Source of the DNA: Mesostigma viride
Lineage: Eukaryota > Streptophyta > Mesostigmatophyceae > Mesostigmatales > Mesostigmataceae
NCBI GenBank assembly: GCA_009746045.1
Contig: RPFO01001781.1
Span: forward strand, 1-64,000
DNA: 64,000 nucleotides
Direction: 5' to 3'
A model generated the notes under the pieces. It was not told the DNA's origin, did no database searches, and saw only the letters and a program-made list of their open reading frames with translations. This document shows positions 20,961-32,891 of this stretch, piece by piece. Both the position numbers and the translations under genes were made by a program. Positions within the stretch are counted from its first letter, which is position 1; the number at the start of each line of letters is the position of its first letter.

Positions 20961-21171
20961 CACCAACCAAGTGACGTGACTCTGCCAGATGATGATTTGA
21001 TAACGCAGATGATTTGATAACGCAGTTCAGCATTATCAAACGTGAACGTCAAGCACTCAATCGGCGAGTTTTTCGTGAGCCAGGAAGCGCTCTTCTCTAG
21101 GTATTCCTGTGGTTTCGCAGTTCCCTACATCTTGTGAGGTACATAGGGACAGTTTAGGTGAGAATACCAGG

Positions 21172-21172
<1 letters not shown>

Positions 21173-21221
<49 letters not shown>
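21173..21221 (+). repeat. (CT)n microsatellite
   Basis: About 24 uninterrupted CT units. The mirror tract in F-R (60637-60700) is interrupted GA. Confidence 0.95.
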
Positions 21222-21224
<3 letters not shown>

Positions 21225-21763
21225 CACTATCTCACTTTCTCGGTCCAAAAATCAAGCCATCACTCACAAACAGCCACGCGACTGCTGTGCTCTCACGCCG
21301 TCTCATTACACACAACTGATTTAGGTAATGCAACGTTGTCGGCGCGTCAAGGCGTCGGGTTTTCATCTCACTTACAATCGTTGTGTGTTCCCTTTGCTGC
21401 TTTGCTGGATAACGCATGTTTCCCTTGCATGCAGGCAATCTACCTAACACAACCATGGCGCACACATCGGCCAGCCCAGCATGGCGGGGAGGGCACCTGC
21501 GGACACAGATTTTGTAGGCTCTGAGCCCTCATCACATCGCTGTAGCACTGGACAGTCTCCTGCGGTAAATTTCTAGAAAGTCGTCCATTAATTTCAGCAA
21601 TGATCGCTGGGACAGCCCTACGCGGATGTTATACTGCATTTGTAAGATGCTCGTGGCTGTGCATCTTGCCCGCCACCCTCGGACTGTGATTGAGTGCACT
21701 TCTCCTTCATGTGTTTTGTCAGTACAGTTTGTCATGCTAATGTAATGCAGAAAACCGCGATTC

Positions 21764-21789
21764 AGGCAGCAAGGTAGCAGCCATGTTGA

Positions 21790-21821
<32 letters not shown>

Positions 21822-22627
21822 ACTTGGTTTAGGTGGTCTTTTGAACTTGTTGATTTTAATGAAATAAGTTTACCTGTGCGTGGTGTTGATTTGTCAGTTT
21901 GCTACGCCTTTGGTTGTCATGTTGACGTTTGTCATGTTAACATTTGTGGACATTTTGTCATGTTAACAATTTTGGAGGATCAAGCCAGGTACGGCAACGT
22001 GTTTGCATGTCGTTTGCACGGGAATCTGTCGTTTATACATCCATTTTACACGAGTGTATCAGTGCCTCTTGCAGCAGGTTTCCATGCCTGCTGTATGAGT
22101 GCTATTAGCCCCATATCTGCTCAGTTTGTGGTGTTCCTTTGGAGGATGCCATTCCGTTAGTGCTGGTTTAGCACTTCTTTGTTTCCCAGCACTTTTTACA
22201 GTCCTATGTGGCTGTATACAATGCATACGTGTGTCATTTCATGGATGGCTGCTTACGCGCGCGTAACCCACACACGTAAGTGAGCGCATTATATAGGTCA
22301 GATGGGCTATCCGTGCGGTCTGACCCAAGGAAAGCATGGTGGCACTATCTATTGACATTGTCCAACCCCAGAATAATTTTTTAGAACCCTCCCTGCAGGG
22401 GTAAACTACTAAGGGGATTTCCCTTGCCTGAAAATGATCGTCTTTTGTCCAACTTTGGCAGTAAATATCTTGCAAAGCACTGAATCCAGACTCGGGATAT
22501 TATTGCATTTTCTAAAAGCCCTTGAAGTGTAGATACTCCTAGCACCTTGGTTGGGGGTATTTGGAGTTGTGGCCTATGAGTTATGATTTTTTCCATTTTC
22601 AGGGGTCTAAAAATGCCAAAATGGACG
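21764..22627 (+). other. Unassigned sequence between F-L and the E array
   Basis: No gene or element recognised; an (ATG/GAT)n microsatellite lies at about 21795-21823. Confidence 0.5.
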
Positions 22628-22694
22628 CTTAAAATGGACAGCAAAATGGCGTCCCCTGCCATTTGCAGTTCTCCGAGCAAAGTTTGCGAATCCC
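22628..22694 (+). repeat. Detached fragment of the E repeat
   Basis: 67 bases (GCTTAAAATGGACAGCAAAA onward to GTTTGCGAATCCCCAA) that match 23238-23305 and 26441-26508 inside E units. It lies just before the first E unit, indicating an earlier rearrangement of the array. Confidence 0.75.
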
Positions 22695-22725
22695 CAAGAC
22701 AACAAAACACAGGGAGGGTGGGTGG

Positions 22726-23777
22726 GCAAGAAAAAAGACCTTCCCCTTCCTCGCAAGGTCCCTAAAAAGACGACACAACACGCTACATGGCAACGCCCCT
22801 AAAAAAAATCCCAGCCTTACTGACACAACTAATGTCAGACCGGCAACTACGAAATGTCAGCAAAATGATTCGAGTCAGAACTTTTAACTACACTAGTCGC
22901 CAATCAAAGGCAGTTTCAGGCCAGCATACAAAATTAAAAGGCCTTATAAATACGACCTTTTTAACCGCCTGAACAACAACGAAAACTGCCCGTAACTAAT
23001 CACCCAGTTACAAAATCCAAACTGATTATCATCCGCTAAAAACGGCCCTAGTCGCCGGCCATGCCAGCGAAACTGGAACCCCAAGAGCGTGCCACGTAAT
23101 CTTTGCCGCCGTCAGGAACACTTCGATTGCGGCGTTCGTTCTCGCCCATTATAAGAAACTATTTTCAGAGAAATCCGATTCGTGTATCCATTGCTCCCAC
23201 TCCACCAACTTCTTATTGAAAACATTAAGTGGTCGCTTAAAATGGACAGCAAAATGGCGTCCCCTGCCATTTGCAGTTCTCCGAGCAAAGTTTGCGAATC
23301 CCCAACTCCCCCACGCCTGGCTGACTCAAAGCCGCTCCCCTCTCTCCAAGGACCGCGTGTCCATCGAGAATGCCCTGCCGCAATGGACCCCGTTTTAACA
23401 CCAGCAGCTGTGGATGCATTGATGCACTGTTATAGGTAACCACATTCTCGCGAATTGACCCTTTGCAGGGCCCGCCACCGACCCCAAAGAAGGCCTCCCC
23501 TCTGATGATCGGCAACAGGAGTTGTTGTTGTTGCGAAGACAAAGCAGAAGACGCAGCGATCAAGCAATTACCGAAACCCCAAGTTTCGTTTCTCACTATA
23601 TTTCGCCACGACCCCTTTAGGAGAGCATCGTCCTTGACAGGGGGCACACCCCCGCACCTACCATGCTAACAGATTTACCGTTAGGCATATAATCAAGGCC
23701 GCATATCAGCCCTCACCCCCAGCGCCGAGACCGCGCGCCAAACAACGGTGTGAGTGAAAATATTTTTAAATTCATTA
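22726..23777 (+). repeat. E unit a (partial)
   Basis: Matches 25929-26980 with only scattered differences (for example CCCCTGCC versus CCCATGCC). It ends at the TA where element H inserted. Confidence 0.85.
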
Positions 23778-25497
23778 ACTCGTCGTCTGTCCCTGGTCCT
23801 CTACGGAGGACTGAGTTGAACTCAGTCCTCTCTAGAGGACCGAGTTTTTGGGTTTCGTAGAAAATTCGCCCCGGTCAGAATGTTTGACAAAAAAATTCTC
23901 TCAAAATTTATTCAAATACTACGTGAAAAGATCTTTCTTGGACATATTTTTGGGATTTTTTTGGATTTGGTATGCGCGGCTAACTGTACGGTCAAAGTAC
24001 AGGTGGTAAGGGTACTTTTCCACGTGAAACGCGAGTTCCGGAAATGCACGACCTAGCCATGGCGGCTCGCGCCCATGCATGCAGTTTACGTTTGCGGACG
24101 AGTTAGCCGTCCAAACTCAGTAAATAGATTTAACATGCCCTAAAGATGATATAAATCAATTTTTAGCTCGCGGGGATGCGATTTACCCGGTGTCGGCACT
24201 GTTCTTGCTGGAAAAAACTGCGATAAGGCAGGTCGACGGAATTGATTACTGCGCTTGCTTTCCGGCGCAATTTCAATGGCTGATAGGTTTCTTTCTACAT
24301 GTTAACATGAGTTGCATTAGAATATATTGAGTGACAGTATAGATTTGATGATCTCGACCATTCTGTCACGTCATGGTCTATGTGCCGCAAAGTGCCACTT
24401 TTGCGGGCACCGCCTGGGCCAAGGTAACGCCAGCCGTGCCAGGTAAAGCCGGATAATCGTTGCCTCTTCGTTCCTTGATGTTCGTACATGAGTTTAAGCT
24501 TGCGAGGCGTTGTCAGGTTCAAGTCTTGATGCTCTTTCTTGACCGTTGCCTGCCCCTCTCTAAAACCCCCTTTTCAGATGATGTTAGCAGGCATTTGCCT
24601 TAACCCAGTGTAGTTGTGCAGGGTTTTAGGAGCTGTGCAGGTTTAAACACCTTCATAGATGTTAGTTATTCTTTTGCTACGTTCATACTGCATGATTGTG
24701 TGGCCACGGGCTGCGTCAAGGGTGCATTCAAGCTTTTACGGGTGAGTGAAAAGTCTTGGTGACAAACCACTGCCATCATGTGCCAGCAACTATGTTGGCC
24801 ACATCATGGCAAGGCAAAACAGTTATAGCCATATCTATTGTTGTTTGAAACAATGGAAATATGCTTAACCTACCCATTATATTGGTGGTTGACACTTATA
24901 ACATAACCCTTTGTTGGTAGGTATCCAAGCCCATTCCCTACATGCATGCATAGGCTCTCACTACATGATAAGGCATGATATACCTGAAGTATGATGATGC
25001 AAGTGTGTTGTCCTGTAATGCTTGAAGGGAAATGAGTTGATTGGGATGGTTGGTGGCCACGGTGATGTAGTATGACCGCACTTACATGCTAGCAAAGTTA
25101 GCAAAAGCCCCATTCCTCTCCTGAGGACTGAGAGTTTTTTAATTGTTTCAGGCAGTTGCAGTGGCCAAATGGAGCCCAGTTTTTTGCCACGCTTCAAGAA
25201 CTATGTTGTTTACATGCCTATATTTTTTCTTCATGCACCAGGATTTGATTGAATTTTTCCCACTCGTTCTTATCCCGAAAAATGCAAATTCGCGAGGGGC
25301 GCCCAACGTCCGTGTAATTTTCAGGTGTTCGGGTCAAGTTTTCACATATGCAGTATTTTTGCCAACAAAATGATATCTAGTACACCCCAGATCCACATCA
25401 AAACATTTGGGATGGACCCCCCACCTAGTCGCTACACGCGGTTGAAAATTGTCAACTCAGTCCTCCTGTGAGGACTGAGTTGGGACAGACGACGAGT
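23778..25497 (+). mobile_element. H: 1.72 kb TIR element with TA target duplication
   Basis: Interrupts the E array: the intact joint reads TTTATTAAAATTATCG, here split by TA | ACTCGTCGTCTGTCC ... GGACAGACGACGAGT | TA. The terminal inverted repeat is about 15 bases, followed in both ends by AACTCAGTCCTC/GAGGACTGAGTT palindromes that make the ends hairpin-like. TA duplication fits Tc1/mariner-type or other TA-targeting transposases. No transposase frame is visible, so it would depend on an enzyme supplied elsewhere. Confidence 0.82.
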
Positions 25498-25499
25498 TA

Positions 25500-26980
25500 A
25501 AATTATCGCCACGACCTCAACTGGTCCAACCCGGAGCGCAAGCATCCCCAGGTACGAACCAGCCCAAGGCAGGCCAGCCAACGTCACAGAACCTTAACCC
25601 GAAGCGCAAGCATCCTCAGGTACAAGGCTGCCACGCAGGCCAGCCCTTCCGTTTCGACAAGCAGATCTTCCCCTTCATATCCGATCTGAATATTGCACTA
25701 GCGCAGCCCAACCTCCTGCGCAGATTCCCAACCATCCGGACCCAGTTCCAAAATGAGAATCAGTCCGGACACTTGGCAGCCGCTGTGACTTCCGTGAAAC
25801 CAGAAGCTCAGGGGCTGCCGCCCGTCTGTTAATTTAATTAAGCCCTGCGCCCGAGCGGGCACAAGGCCGGGGAGGCGTCGGCATTCCTTGCATCACCATA
25901 GCCTCGGCCAACGCGTGCCCAGCGTCATGCAAGAAAAAAGACCTTCCCCTTCCTCGCAAGGTCCCTAAAAAGACGACACAACACGCTACATGGCAACGCC
26001 CCTAAAAAAAATCCCAGCCTTACTGACACAACTAATGTCAGACCGGCAACTACGAAATGTCAGCAAAATGATTCGAGTCAGAACTTTTAACTACACTAGT
26101 CGCCAATCAAAGGCAGTTTCAGGCCAGCATACAAAATTAAAAGGCCTTATAAATACGACCTTTTTAACCGCCTGAACAACAACGAAAACTGCCCGTAACT
26201 AATCACCCAGTTACAAAATCCAAACTGATTATCATCCGCTAAAAACGGCCCTAGTCGCCGGCCATGCCAGCGAAACTGGAACCCCAAGAGCGTGCCACGT
26301 AATCTTTGCCGCCGTCAGGAACACTTCGATTGCGGCGTTCGTTCTCGCCCATTATAAGAAACTATTTTCAGAGAAATCCGATTCGTGTATCCATTGCTCC
26401 CACTCCACCAACTTCTTATTGAAAACATTAAGTGGTCGCTTAAAATGGACAGCAAAATGGCGTCCCATGCCATTTGCAGTTCTCCGAGCAAAGTTTGCGA
26501 ATCCCCAACTCCCCCACGCCTGGCTGACTCAAAGCCGCTCCCCTCTCTCCAAGGACCGCGTGTCCATCGAGAATGCCCTGCCGCAATGGACCCCGTTTTA
26601 ACACCAGCAGCTGTGGATGCATTGATGCACTGTTATAGGTAACCACATTCTCGCGAATTGACCCTTTGCAGGGCCCGCCACCGACCCCAAAGAAGGCCTC
26701 CCCTCTGATGATCGGCAACAGGAGTTGTTGTTGTTGCGAAGACAAAGCAGAAGACGCAGCGATCAAGCAATTACCGAAACCCCAAGTTTCGTTTCTCACT
26801 ATATTTCGCCACGACCCCTTTAGGAGAGCATCGTCCTTGACAGGGGGCACACCCCCGCACCTACCATGCTAACAGATTTACCGTTAGGCATATAATCAAG
26901 GCCGCATATCAGCCCTCACCCCCAGCGCCGAGACCGCGCGCCAAACAACGGTGTGAGTGAAAATATTTTTAAATTTATTA
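25500..26980 (+). repeat. E unit b (complete, 1481 bp)
   Basis: The only uninterrupted unit; it defines the empty target for both H and I. Contains CCCCAGGTACGAACC, the site occupied by I in unit c. Confidence 0.85.
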
Positions 26981-27043
26981 AAATTATCGCCACGACCTCA
27001 ACTGGTCCAACCCGGAGCGCAAGCATCCCCAGGTACACTATAC

Positions 27044-27385
27044 TATAAATTTACGGCCCGTACACGTATACGGAAATTTTTACGGGCCGTAAATTTTGCG
27101 TTCGTACGCATATACTTACCACTCGTATACTGGCCGTAAAATTTACTACCGTATACTTTTTCTAGTAAATTTTACGGTAGTAAATTTTACGGCCAGTATA
27201 CGAGAAAAAATTTACGGTAGTAAATTTTACGGCCAGTATACGAGAAAAATTTACGGTAGTAAATTTTACGGCCAGTATACTAGAAAAAGTATACGGTAGT
27301 AAATTTTACAGCAAGTATACTAGAAAAAGTATACGGTAGTAAAAGTTTACGGCCAGTATACTGGACAAGTATACGGGCCGTAACC
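27044..27385 (+). repeat. Left GTATAC/TTTACGG arm of element I
   Basis: Dense alternation of GTATAC, TTTACGG and their complements, with five near-copies of TTTACGGCCAGTATACGAGA. It is able to form many alternative hairpins and is the counterpart of 32460-32891. Confidence 0.8.
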
Positions 27386-27960
27386 TTGTGATTTGTCCAA
27401 CCTAGTGTATTGTGATTTGCGTTGTCATTTGACTTCATGGAAACATCATGTGGCAATAATTCAAATTAATTAATCAATTATCAATCATTCAAATTAATGA
27501 AGAAACACATTATACTACTAAGAAACACACTAGTTGAATTAACCCTTATCAATCATTCAAATTTCCCAGAGCATCAGCTCCACGACGTACGCGAAAATAT
27601 GCCGAGCTATGGCTGCCGAGAATGCTCATAACTTTCGACTCAGGCCATGAAATTTAGTCGGGTTTGTTGCATTCGACTCGTCTTCTGATGACAAACACGC
27701 TGGTATAATTTCCGGCAGCTATCGTCCCCGATTTCGTACGTTCTCGACCTCGGCCTGCCCAGCAGATATCGCTATTTTCGACTCGATATGGCGGCATTCC
27801 CTTCGTGAATAGCACGCCTGCGCCCCCCGCCCCAGCATTCGACATCTTCCCCGTAGCTATGGAGGCCCCAACAACACCTGCCGCCCCAGAAACCCGGTCG
27901 CTGGACGACGTTCTTGCCGCAGCCAGCCCTTTCGTCGGCATCGCTCCCGCCGCTCCCAAG
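27386..27960 (+). other. Unique segment inside element I
   Basis: No family recognised. An Ala/Gly-rich 117-residue minus-strand frame (27654-28007) overlaps it, but extends into the polypurine array and is not convincing as a gene. Confidence 0.4.
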
Positions 27961-29775
27961 TAGCCAAAGGAACTTAGGTAATGCAACGAGGGAGGGAAGC
28001 TAAGCAAGGGAGGGGAGGAAAGCTACTAAGGGAGAGGGAGGAAAGCTACGGGCATTAAGCTATGGGATATGAAAGGGGAGGGGAAGGAAGCTAAAGGAAC
28101 TTAGGTAATGCAAGGAAGGAGGGAAGCTAAGAAAGTGAGGGGAGGAAAGCTACTAAGGGAGAGGGAGGAAAGGGAAGGGCATTAAGCTATGGGATATGGG
28201 AGGGGAGGGGAAGGAAGCTAAAGGAACTTAGGTAATGCAAGGAAGGAGGGAAGCTAAGAAAGGGAAGGGGAGGAAAGTTACTAAGGGAGAGGGAGGAAAG
28301 GGGAGGGAAGCTAAGATGGGAGGGGAGGGGAAGGAAGCTAAAGGAACTTCGGTAATGCAAGGAAGCCCCCAAGCTAAGAAAGGGAAGGGGAGGAAAGCTA
28401 CTTAGAAGGGAGAGGGAGGAAAGGGGAGGGAAGCTAAGGGATGGGAGGGGAGAGGAAGGAAGCTAAAGGAACTTAGGTAATGCAAGGAAGGAGGGAAACT
28501 AAGAAAGGGAAGGGGAGGAAAGCTACTAAGGGAGAGGGAGGAAAGGGAAGGGCATTAAGCTATGGGATATGGGAGGGAAGGGGAAGGAAGCTAAAGGAAC
28601 TTAGGTAATGCAAGGAAGGAGGGAAGCTAAGAAAGGGAAGGGGAGGAAAGTTACTAAGGGAGAGGGAGGAAAGGGGAGGGAAGCTAAGATGGGAGGGGAG
28701 GGGAAGGAAGCTAAAGGAACTTCGGTAATGCAAGGAAGCCCCCAAGCTAAGAAAGGGAAGGGGAGGAAAGCTACTTAGAAGGGAGAGGGAGGAAAGGGGA
28801 GGGAAGCTAAGGGATGGGAGGGGAGAGGAAGGAAGCTAAAGGAACTTAGGTAATGCAAGGAAGGAGGGAAACTAAGAAAGGGAAGGGGAGGAAAGCTACT
28901 AAGGGAGAGGGACGAAAGGGAAGGGCATTAAGCTATGGGATATGGGAGGGGAGGGGAAGGAAGCTAAAGGAACTTAGGTAATGCAAGGAAGGAGGGAAGC
29001 TAAGAAAGGGAAGGGGAGGAAAGTTACTAAGGGAGAGGGAGGAAAGGGGAGGGAAGCTAAGATGGGAGGGGAGGGGAAGGAAGCTAAAGGAACTTCGGTA
29101 ATGCAAGGAAGCCCCCAAGCTAAGAAAGGGAAGGGGAGGAAAGCTACTTAGAAGGGAGAGGGAGGAAAGGGGAGGGAAGCTAAGGGATGGGAGGGGAGAG
29201 GAAGGAAGCTAAAGGAACTTAGGTAATGCAAGGAAGGAGGGAAACTAAGAAAGGGAAGGGGAGGAAAGCTACTAAGGGAGAGGGACGAAAGGGGAGGGAA
29301 GCTCAGGGATGGGAGGGGAGGGGAAGGAAGCTAAAGGATCTTAGGTGCTGCAAGGAAGGAGGGAAGCTAAGAAAGGGAAGGGGAGGAAAGCTACTAAGGG
29401 AGAGGGACGAAAGGGGAGGGCATTAAGCTATGGGACATGGGAGGGGAGGGGAAGGAAGCTAAAGGAACTTAGGTAATGCAAGGAAGGAGGTAAGCTAACA
29501 AAGGGAAGGGGAGGAAAGCTACTTAGAAGGGAGAGGGACGAAAGGGGAGGGAAGCTCAGGGATGGGAGGGGAGAGGAAGGAAGCTAAAGGAACTTAGGTA
29601 ATGCAACGAGGGAGGGAAGCTAAGCAAGGGAGGGGAGGAAAGCTACAAAGGGAGAGGGAGGAAAGGGAAGGGCATTAAGCTATGGGATATGGGAGGGGAG
29701 GGGAAGGAAGCCATAGGAACTTAAGTAATGCAAGGAAGGAGGGAAGCTAAGAAGGGAGGGGAGGGGAGGGAAGCT
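27961..29775 (+). repeat. Polypurine tandem array with 373 bp higher-order period
   Basis: Plus strand almost entirely A and G with sporadic CTA/CTT. The basic unit is about 120-125 bases (GGAAGGAAGCTAAAGGAACT, then TAGGTAATGCAAGGAAGGAG). Three units form a higher-order repeat of 373 bases, seen from identical blocks at 28187, 28560 and 28933. Later units are diverged. Confidence 0.9.
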
Positions 29776-31110
29776 AGCGGCCCACATGCATCTCTCCCTC
29801 GACAAGGAACAAGCGCATGCACCCACCCACCCCACATGCACCCCTCCCTTTACAAGAAACAAGCATGTGGGCCCACCTACTGCAATGCATCCCTCCCTTG
29901 ATAAAGAACACACACATGCACCCACCCACCGCGCATGCATCCCTCCCTTGACAAGGAAGAAGCATGTGCACCCACCCCACCTGCGTCCCTCCCTTGACAA
30001 GGAACAATTTCATGCACCCACCCACCCACATGCATCTCTACCTTGACAAGGAACAAGAGCATGCACCTACCCACCGGGCATGCATCCCTCCCTTGACAAG
30101 GAACAAGCATGTGTACCCACCCACCCCACATGCATCCCTCCCTTTACAAGAAACAAGCACGTGAACCCACCTCATGCACAAGCATCCCTCCCTTGATAAG
30201 GAACAAGCACGTGCACCCACCCACCCCACATGCACCCCTCCCTTTACAAGAAACAAGCATGTGGGCCCACCTACTGCAATGCATCCCTCCCTTGATAAAG
30301 AACACACACATGCACCCACCCACCGTGCATGCATCCCTCCCTTGACAAGGAAGAAGCATGTGCACCCACCCACCCCACCTGCGTCCCTCCCTTGACAAGG
30401 AACAATTTCATGCACCCACCCACCCACATGCATCTCTACCTTGACAAGGAACAAGAGCATGCACCTACCCACCGCGCATGCATCCCTCCCTTGACAAGGA
30501 ACAAGCATGTGTACCCACCCACCCCACATGCATCCATCCCTTTACAAGAAACAAGCACGTGAACCCACCTAATGCACAAGCATCCCTCCCTTGATAAGGA
30601 ACAAGCACGTGCACCCACCCACCCCACATGCATCCCTCCCTCGACAAGGAACAAGCGCATGCACCCACCCACCCCACATGCATCCCTCCCTTGACAAGGA
30701 ACAAGCGCATGCAGCCACCCACCCCACATGCAGTCCTCCCTTTACAAGAAACAAGCACGTGCACCCACCTACTGCACATGCACCCCTCCCTTGACAAGGA
30801 ACAAGCGCGTGCACCCACCCACCCCACATGCATCCCTCGACAAGGAACAAGCGCGTGCACTCACCCACCCCACATGCATCCCTCCTTTGACAAGGAAAAA
30901 GCACGTGCAACCACCCACCCCACGTGCATCCCTCCCTTGACAAGGAACAAGCACGTGCACTCACCCACCCCACATGCATCCCTCCTTTGACAGGAAAAAG
31001 CACTTGCACTCACCCACCCCACATGCATCCCTCCCTTGACAGGGAAAAAGTGCGTTCACCCACCCACCCACACGCATTCCTCTCTTGACAACGAACAAGC
31101 ACGTGAACCT
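29776..31110 (+). repeat. ~51 bp minisatellite with ~394 bp higher-order period
   Basis: About 25 units of CATCCCTCCCTTGACAAGGA, then ACAAGCACGTGCACCCACCC and ACCCCACATG, with variants. A block of several units recurs about 394 bases later (CATGTGGGCCCACC at 29864 and 30258). Because the unit is near 51 bases (17 codons), frames stay open on both strands; that is a consequence of the period, not evidence of coding. Confidence 0.9.
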
Positions 31111-32459
31111 ACCTACCCACTAGCATGGCACGAAGGCATACCATACAATAGCATGGCGTTGCCAAAGCGAAAAAAGAGATCTCGGTGGGGAGAAATTGCC
31201 CAGCAAAACTGACAACCATGCAAGGCAAAAAACTTGAATAACTTACGGTGGACATCGGCACATAATGAGTAGCCCAGATGTGCCGGGTGTAGAGTAAACG
31301 AGGCCGAAAATGTCGTGTAACTCAAAGGCATCTTTAGTAGCCTGTCAAGCGACGGGAACGAGTGGAAACCTGAAGAATGGCAAAAGACATTAAGTCGACT
31401 GCCATACATAAAAGATAGAGAATCAGTAGTACACAGCTCCCCTCATGGAGCAGTAAGCAAATGAGCGATGATTAACAAAGTGTGAGACAGATAGCCGATG
31501 CGACTCCTTGCGACTAAACGTGGCATGCATATGCGGGCGCTGATTAGGAACATTGGCTTACTTTGTTTAGCGTAATGCGATTGCAGTAGCTTCGTGAAAT
31601 GCCGCATGCGCACGATGTCACGAAATTTAAATTTCCTTTAGGAACAAAGACGAACAAATTGATGTAGCTGGCTAAGGACTACGCCATGGTAGGCTAGCTG
31701 TATCGGAGAGAGCGCTGTAGATGGCTGGAAAAATGATAACTCAATCATGCTAAACTGCGGCTCCAAAGGCTTGTCCTAGTGCGCCTTTGGCTTTCTTCTT
31801 CTTCAGGCGCAATAAGCCCGCGATTCTTTTTTAGTCCAAATATTCTTTCACCACTACTGACCGGCTGGCGACTGCAAATCGGCATGGCCGGCTAATTATG
31901 AGGCAAGCGTTGCAAGGGCAGACGCTTGTGATCGTTGATAAATTCGAAAAATCGTTCTCGCCCGGCGCGGCGGTTCACAACTCCCCACCTGCAAACTCGA
32001 CTAGCACAGGTACGGGGGCGTTCCTGAAACCAGTCCCGTACACGCAACCGTTCTATCCGGCCCTCGGCAAATATAGAATCTCTGCTGCACTTCCGCGGCG
32101 TGGGACACAACAACAACAACAACAACTTCCGCGGCGTGGGATTCAACTAACTAACTAACTAACTTCCGCGGCGTGGGAACCAACAACAAGAACAAGAACA
32201 AGAACAAGAACAAGAACAACACGCAACCGCTCTGTGCCGTACCTAGAACGGGACGAGTACAAGACCGTATCGGCCAGTATAGATTCTCTGCTGCCCATGT
32301 GCGGCGTGGGACACAACAACAACAACAACAACAACAAGACCCTAACCGGGGACTGTTTCGGTTACGGCCCCGTACTAGGCTCGGTTCGGTGTACGCGGCG
32401 TGTACGTAGCGTGACATTAATTCTAGTGGACGCCAAGTGGACGTAAAAAATGGCCTGTA
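31111..32459 (+). other. Second unique segment of element I
   Basis: No gene recognised. From about 32060 it holds three copies of TTCCGCGGCGTGGGA-type sequence, each followed by a short array: (CAA)n at 32107-32127, (CTAA)n at 32144-32163 and (AAGAAC)n at 32181-32220, then another (CAA)n at 32313-32336. Related TATAGATTC...GCGGCG sequence recurs at 35220-35520. Confidence 0.5.
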
Positions 32460-32891
32460 AGGCATACGACACAAAGTATACTTGCCGTAAAGTTTACGGC
32501 CCGTATACTTTGTGTCGTTTACGGTAGTAAATTTACTGCAGCATACGACACAAAGTATACGGGCCGTAAAGTTTACGGCCCGTATACTTTTTGTCGTATA
32601 CTAAAGTAAAATTTACTAAAGTATACGACAAAAAGTATACGGTAGTAATTTTTACGGCCCGTATACTTTTTTTCGTATACTAAAGTAAACTTTACTAAAG
32701 TATACGACAAAAAGTATACGGGCCGTAAAGTTTACTAAAGTATACGACAAAAAGTATACGGGCCGTAAACTTTACGGCCCGTATACTTTTTGTCGTATAT
32801 TGAAGTAAAGTTTACGTAACGTATACGGAGCCCGTATACGTTTACGGGCCGTATACGGGGCCCGTATACGTGTACGGGCCGTAAGTTTATA
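32460..32891 (+). repeat. Right GTATAC/TTTACGG arm of element I
   Basis: Repeated GTATACGACAAAAAGTATAC and its complement in alternating orientation, ending CCGTAAGTTTATA before the GTAC duplication. Several perfect palindromes of 30 bases or more are present. Confidence 0.8.

Larger units (their letters stand above)
17953..21763 (+). repeat. F-L: left arm of a large inverted repeat
   Basis: About 3.8 kb whose reverse complement is found at 59335-64000. Shared landmarks in mirror order: the CTGAGATTTCC array, a 60-residue conserved frame (18255-18437 minus versus 63561-63743 plus), a TG-rich minisatellite, a (GT)n tract with adjacent poly-C, a GGGCCCGCTAC hairpin and a (CT)n tract. No transposase or other protein family is recognised in either arm. 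It could be two inverted copies of one non-autonomous element or the termini of one very large element. Confidence 0.85.
27037..32891 (+). mobile_element. I: 5.86 kb composite element with GTAC target duplication
   Basis: Unit b shows the empty site CCAGGTACGAACC; in unit c GTAC is duplicated (27033-27036 and 32892-32895) around this insert. Ends are inverted: TATAAATTTACGGCCCGTAC on the left (after seven extra bases) and its near-complement GTACGGGCCGTAAGTTTATA on the right. Each end continues into 340-430 bases of GTATAC/TTTACGG inverted motifs. Inside are a unique segment, a 1.8 kb polypurine array, a ~1.3 kb minisatellite and a second unique segment. No transposase or other recognisable protein is encoded. 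Superfamily unknown. Confidence 0.8.

Noticed and set aside
22787-22972. 61-residue frame repeated three times (also 25990 and 33330)
   Set aside because: Repetition is explained by the E units; the flanking region shows no other coding signal.
23237-23647. 136-residue minus-strand frame repeated at 26440-26850
   Set aside because: Same reason: part of the E repeat, no recognisable domain.
24295-25373. Transposase remnant inside element H
   Set aside because: Three short frames (75-78 residues) show no DDE motif or helix-turn-helix pattern.
28187-29118. Ser/Leu/Pro-rich minus-strand frames in the polypurine array
   Set aside because: Direct consequence of a pyrimidine-rich strand; identical because of the 373 base period.
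29786-31009. Long frames on both strands in the minisatellite
   Set aside because: The unit is near a multiple of three, so frames remain open by chance.
29776-31110. CRISPR-like regular repeat
   Set aside because: No conserved repeat with variable unique spacers; whole units are repeated, and the context is eukaryotic.
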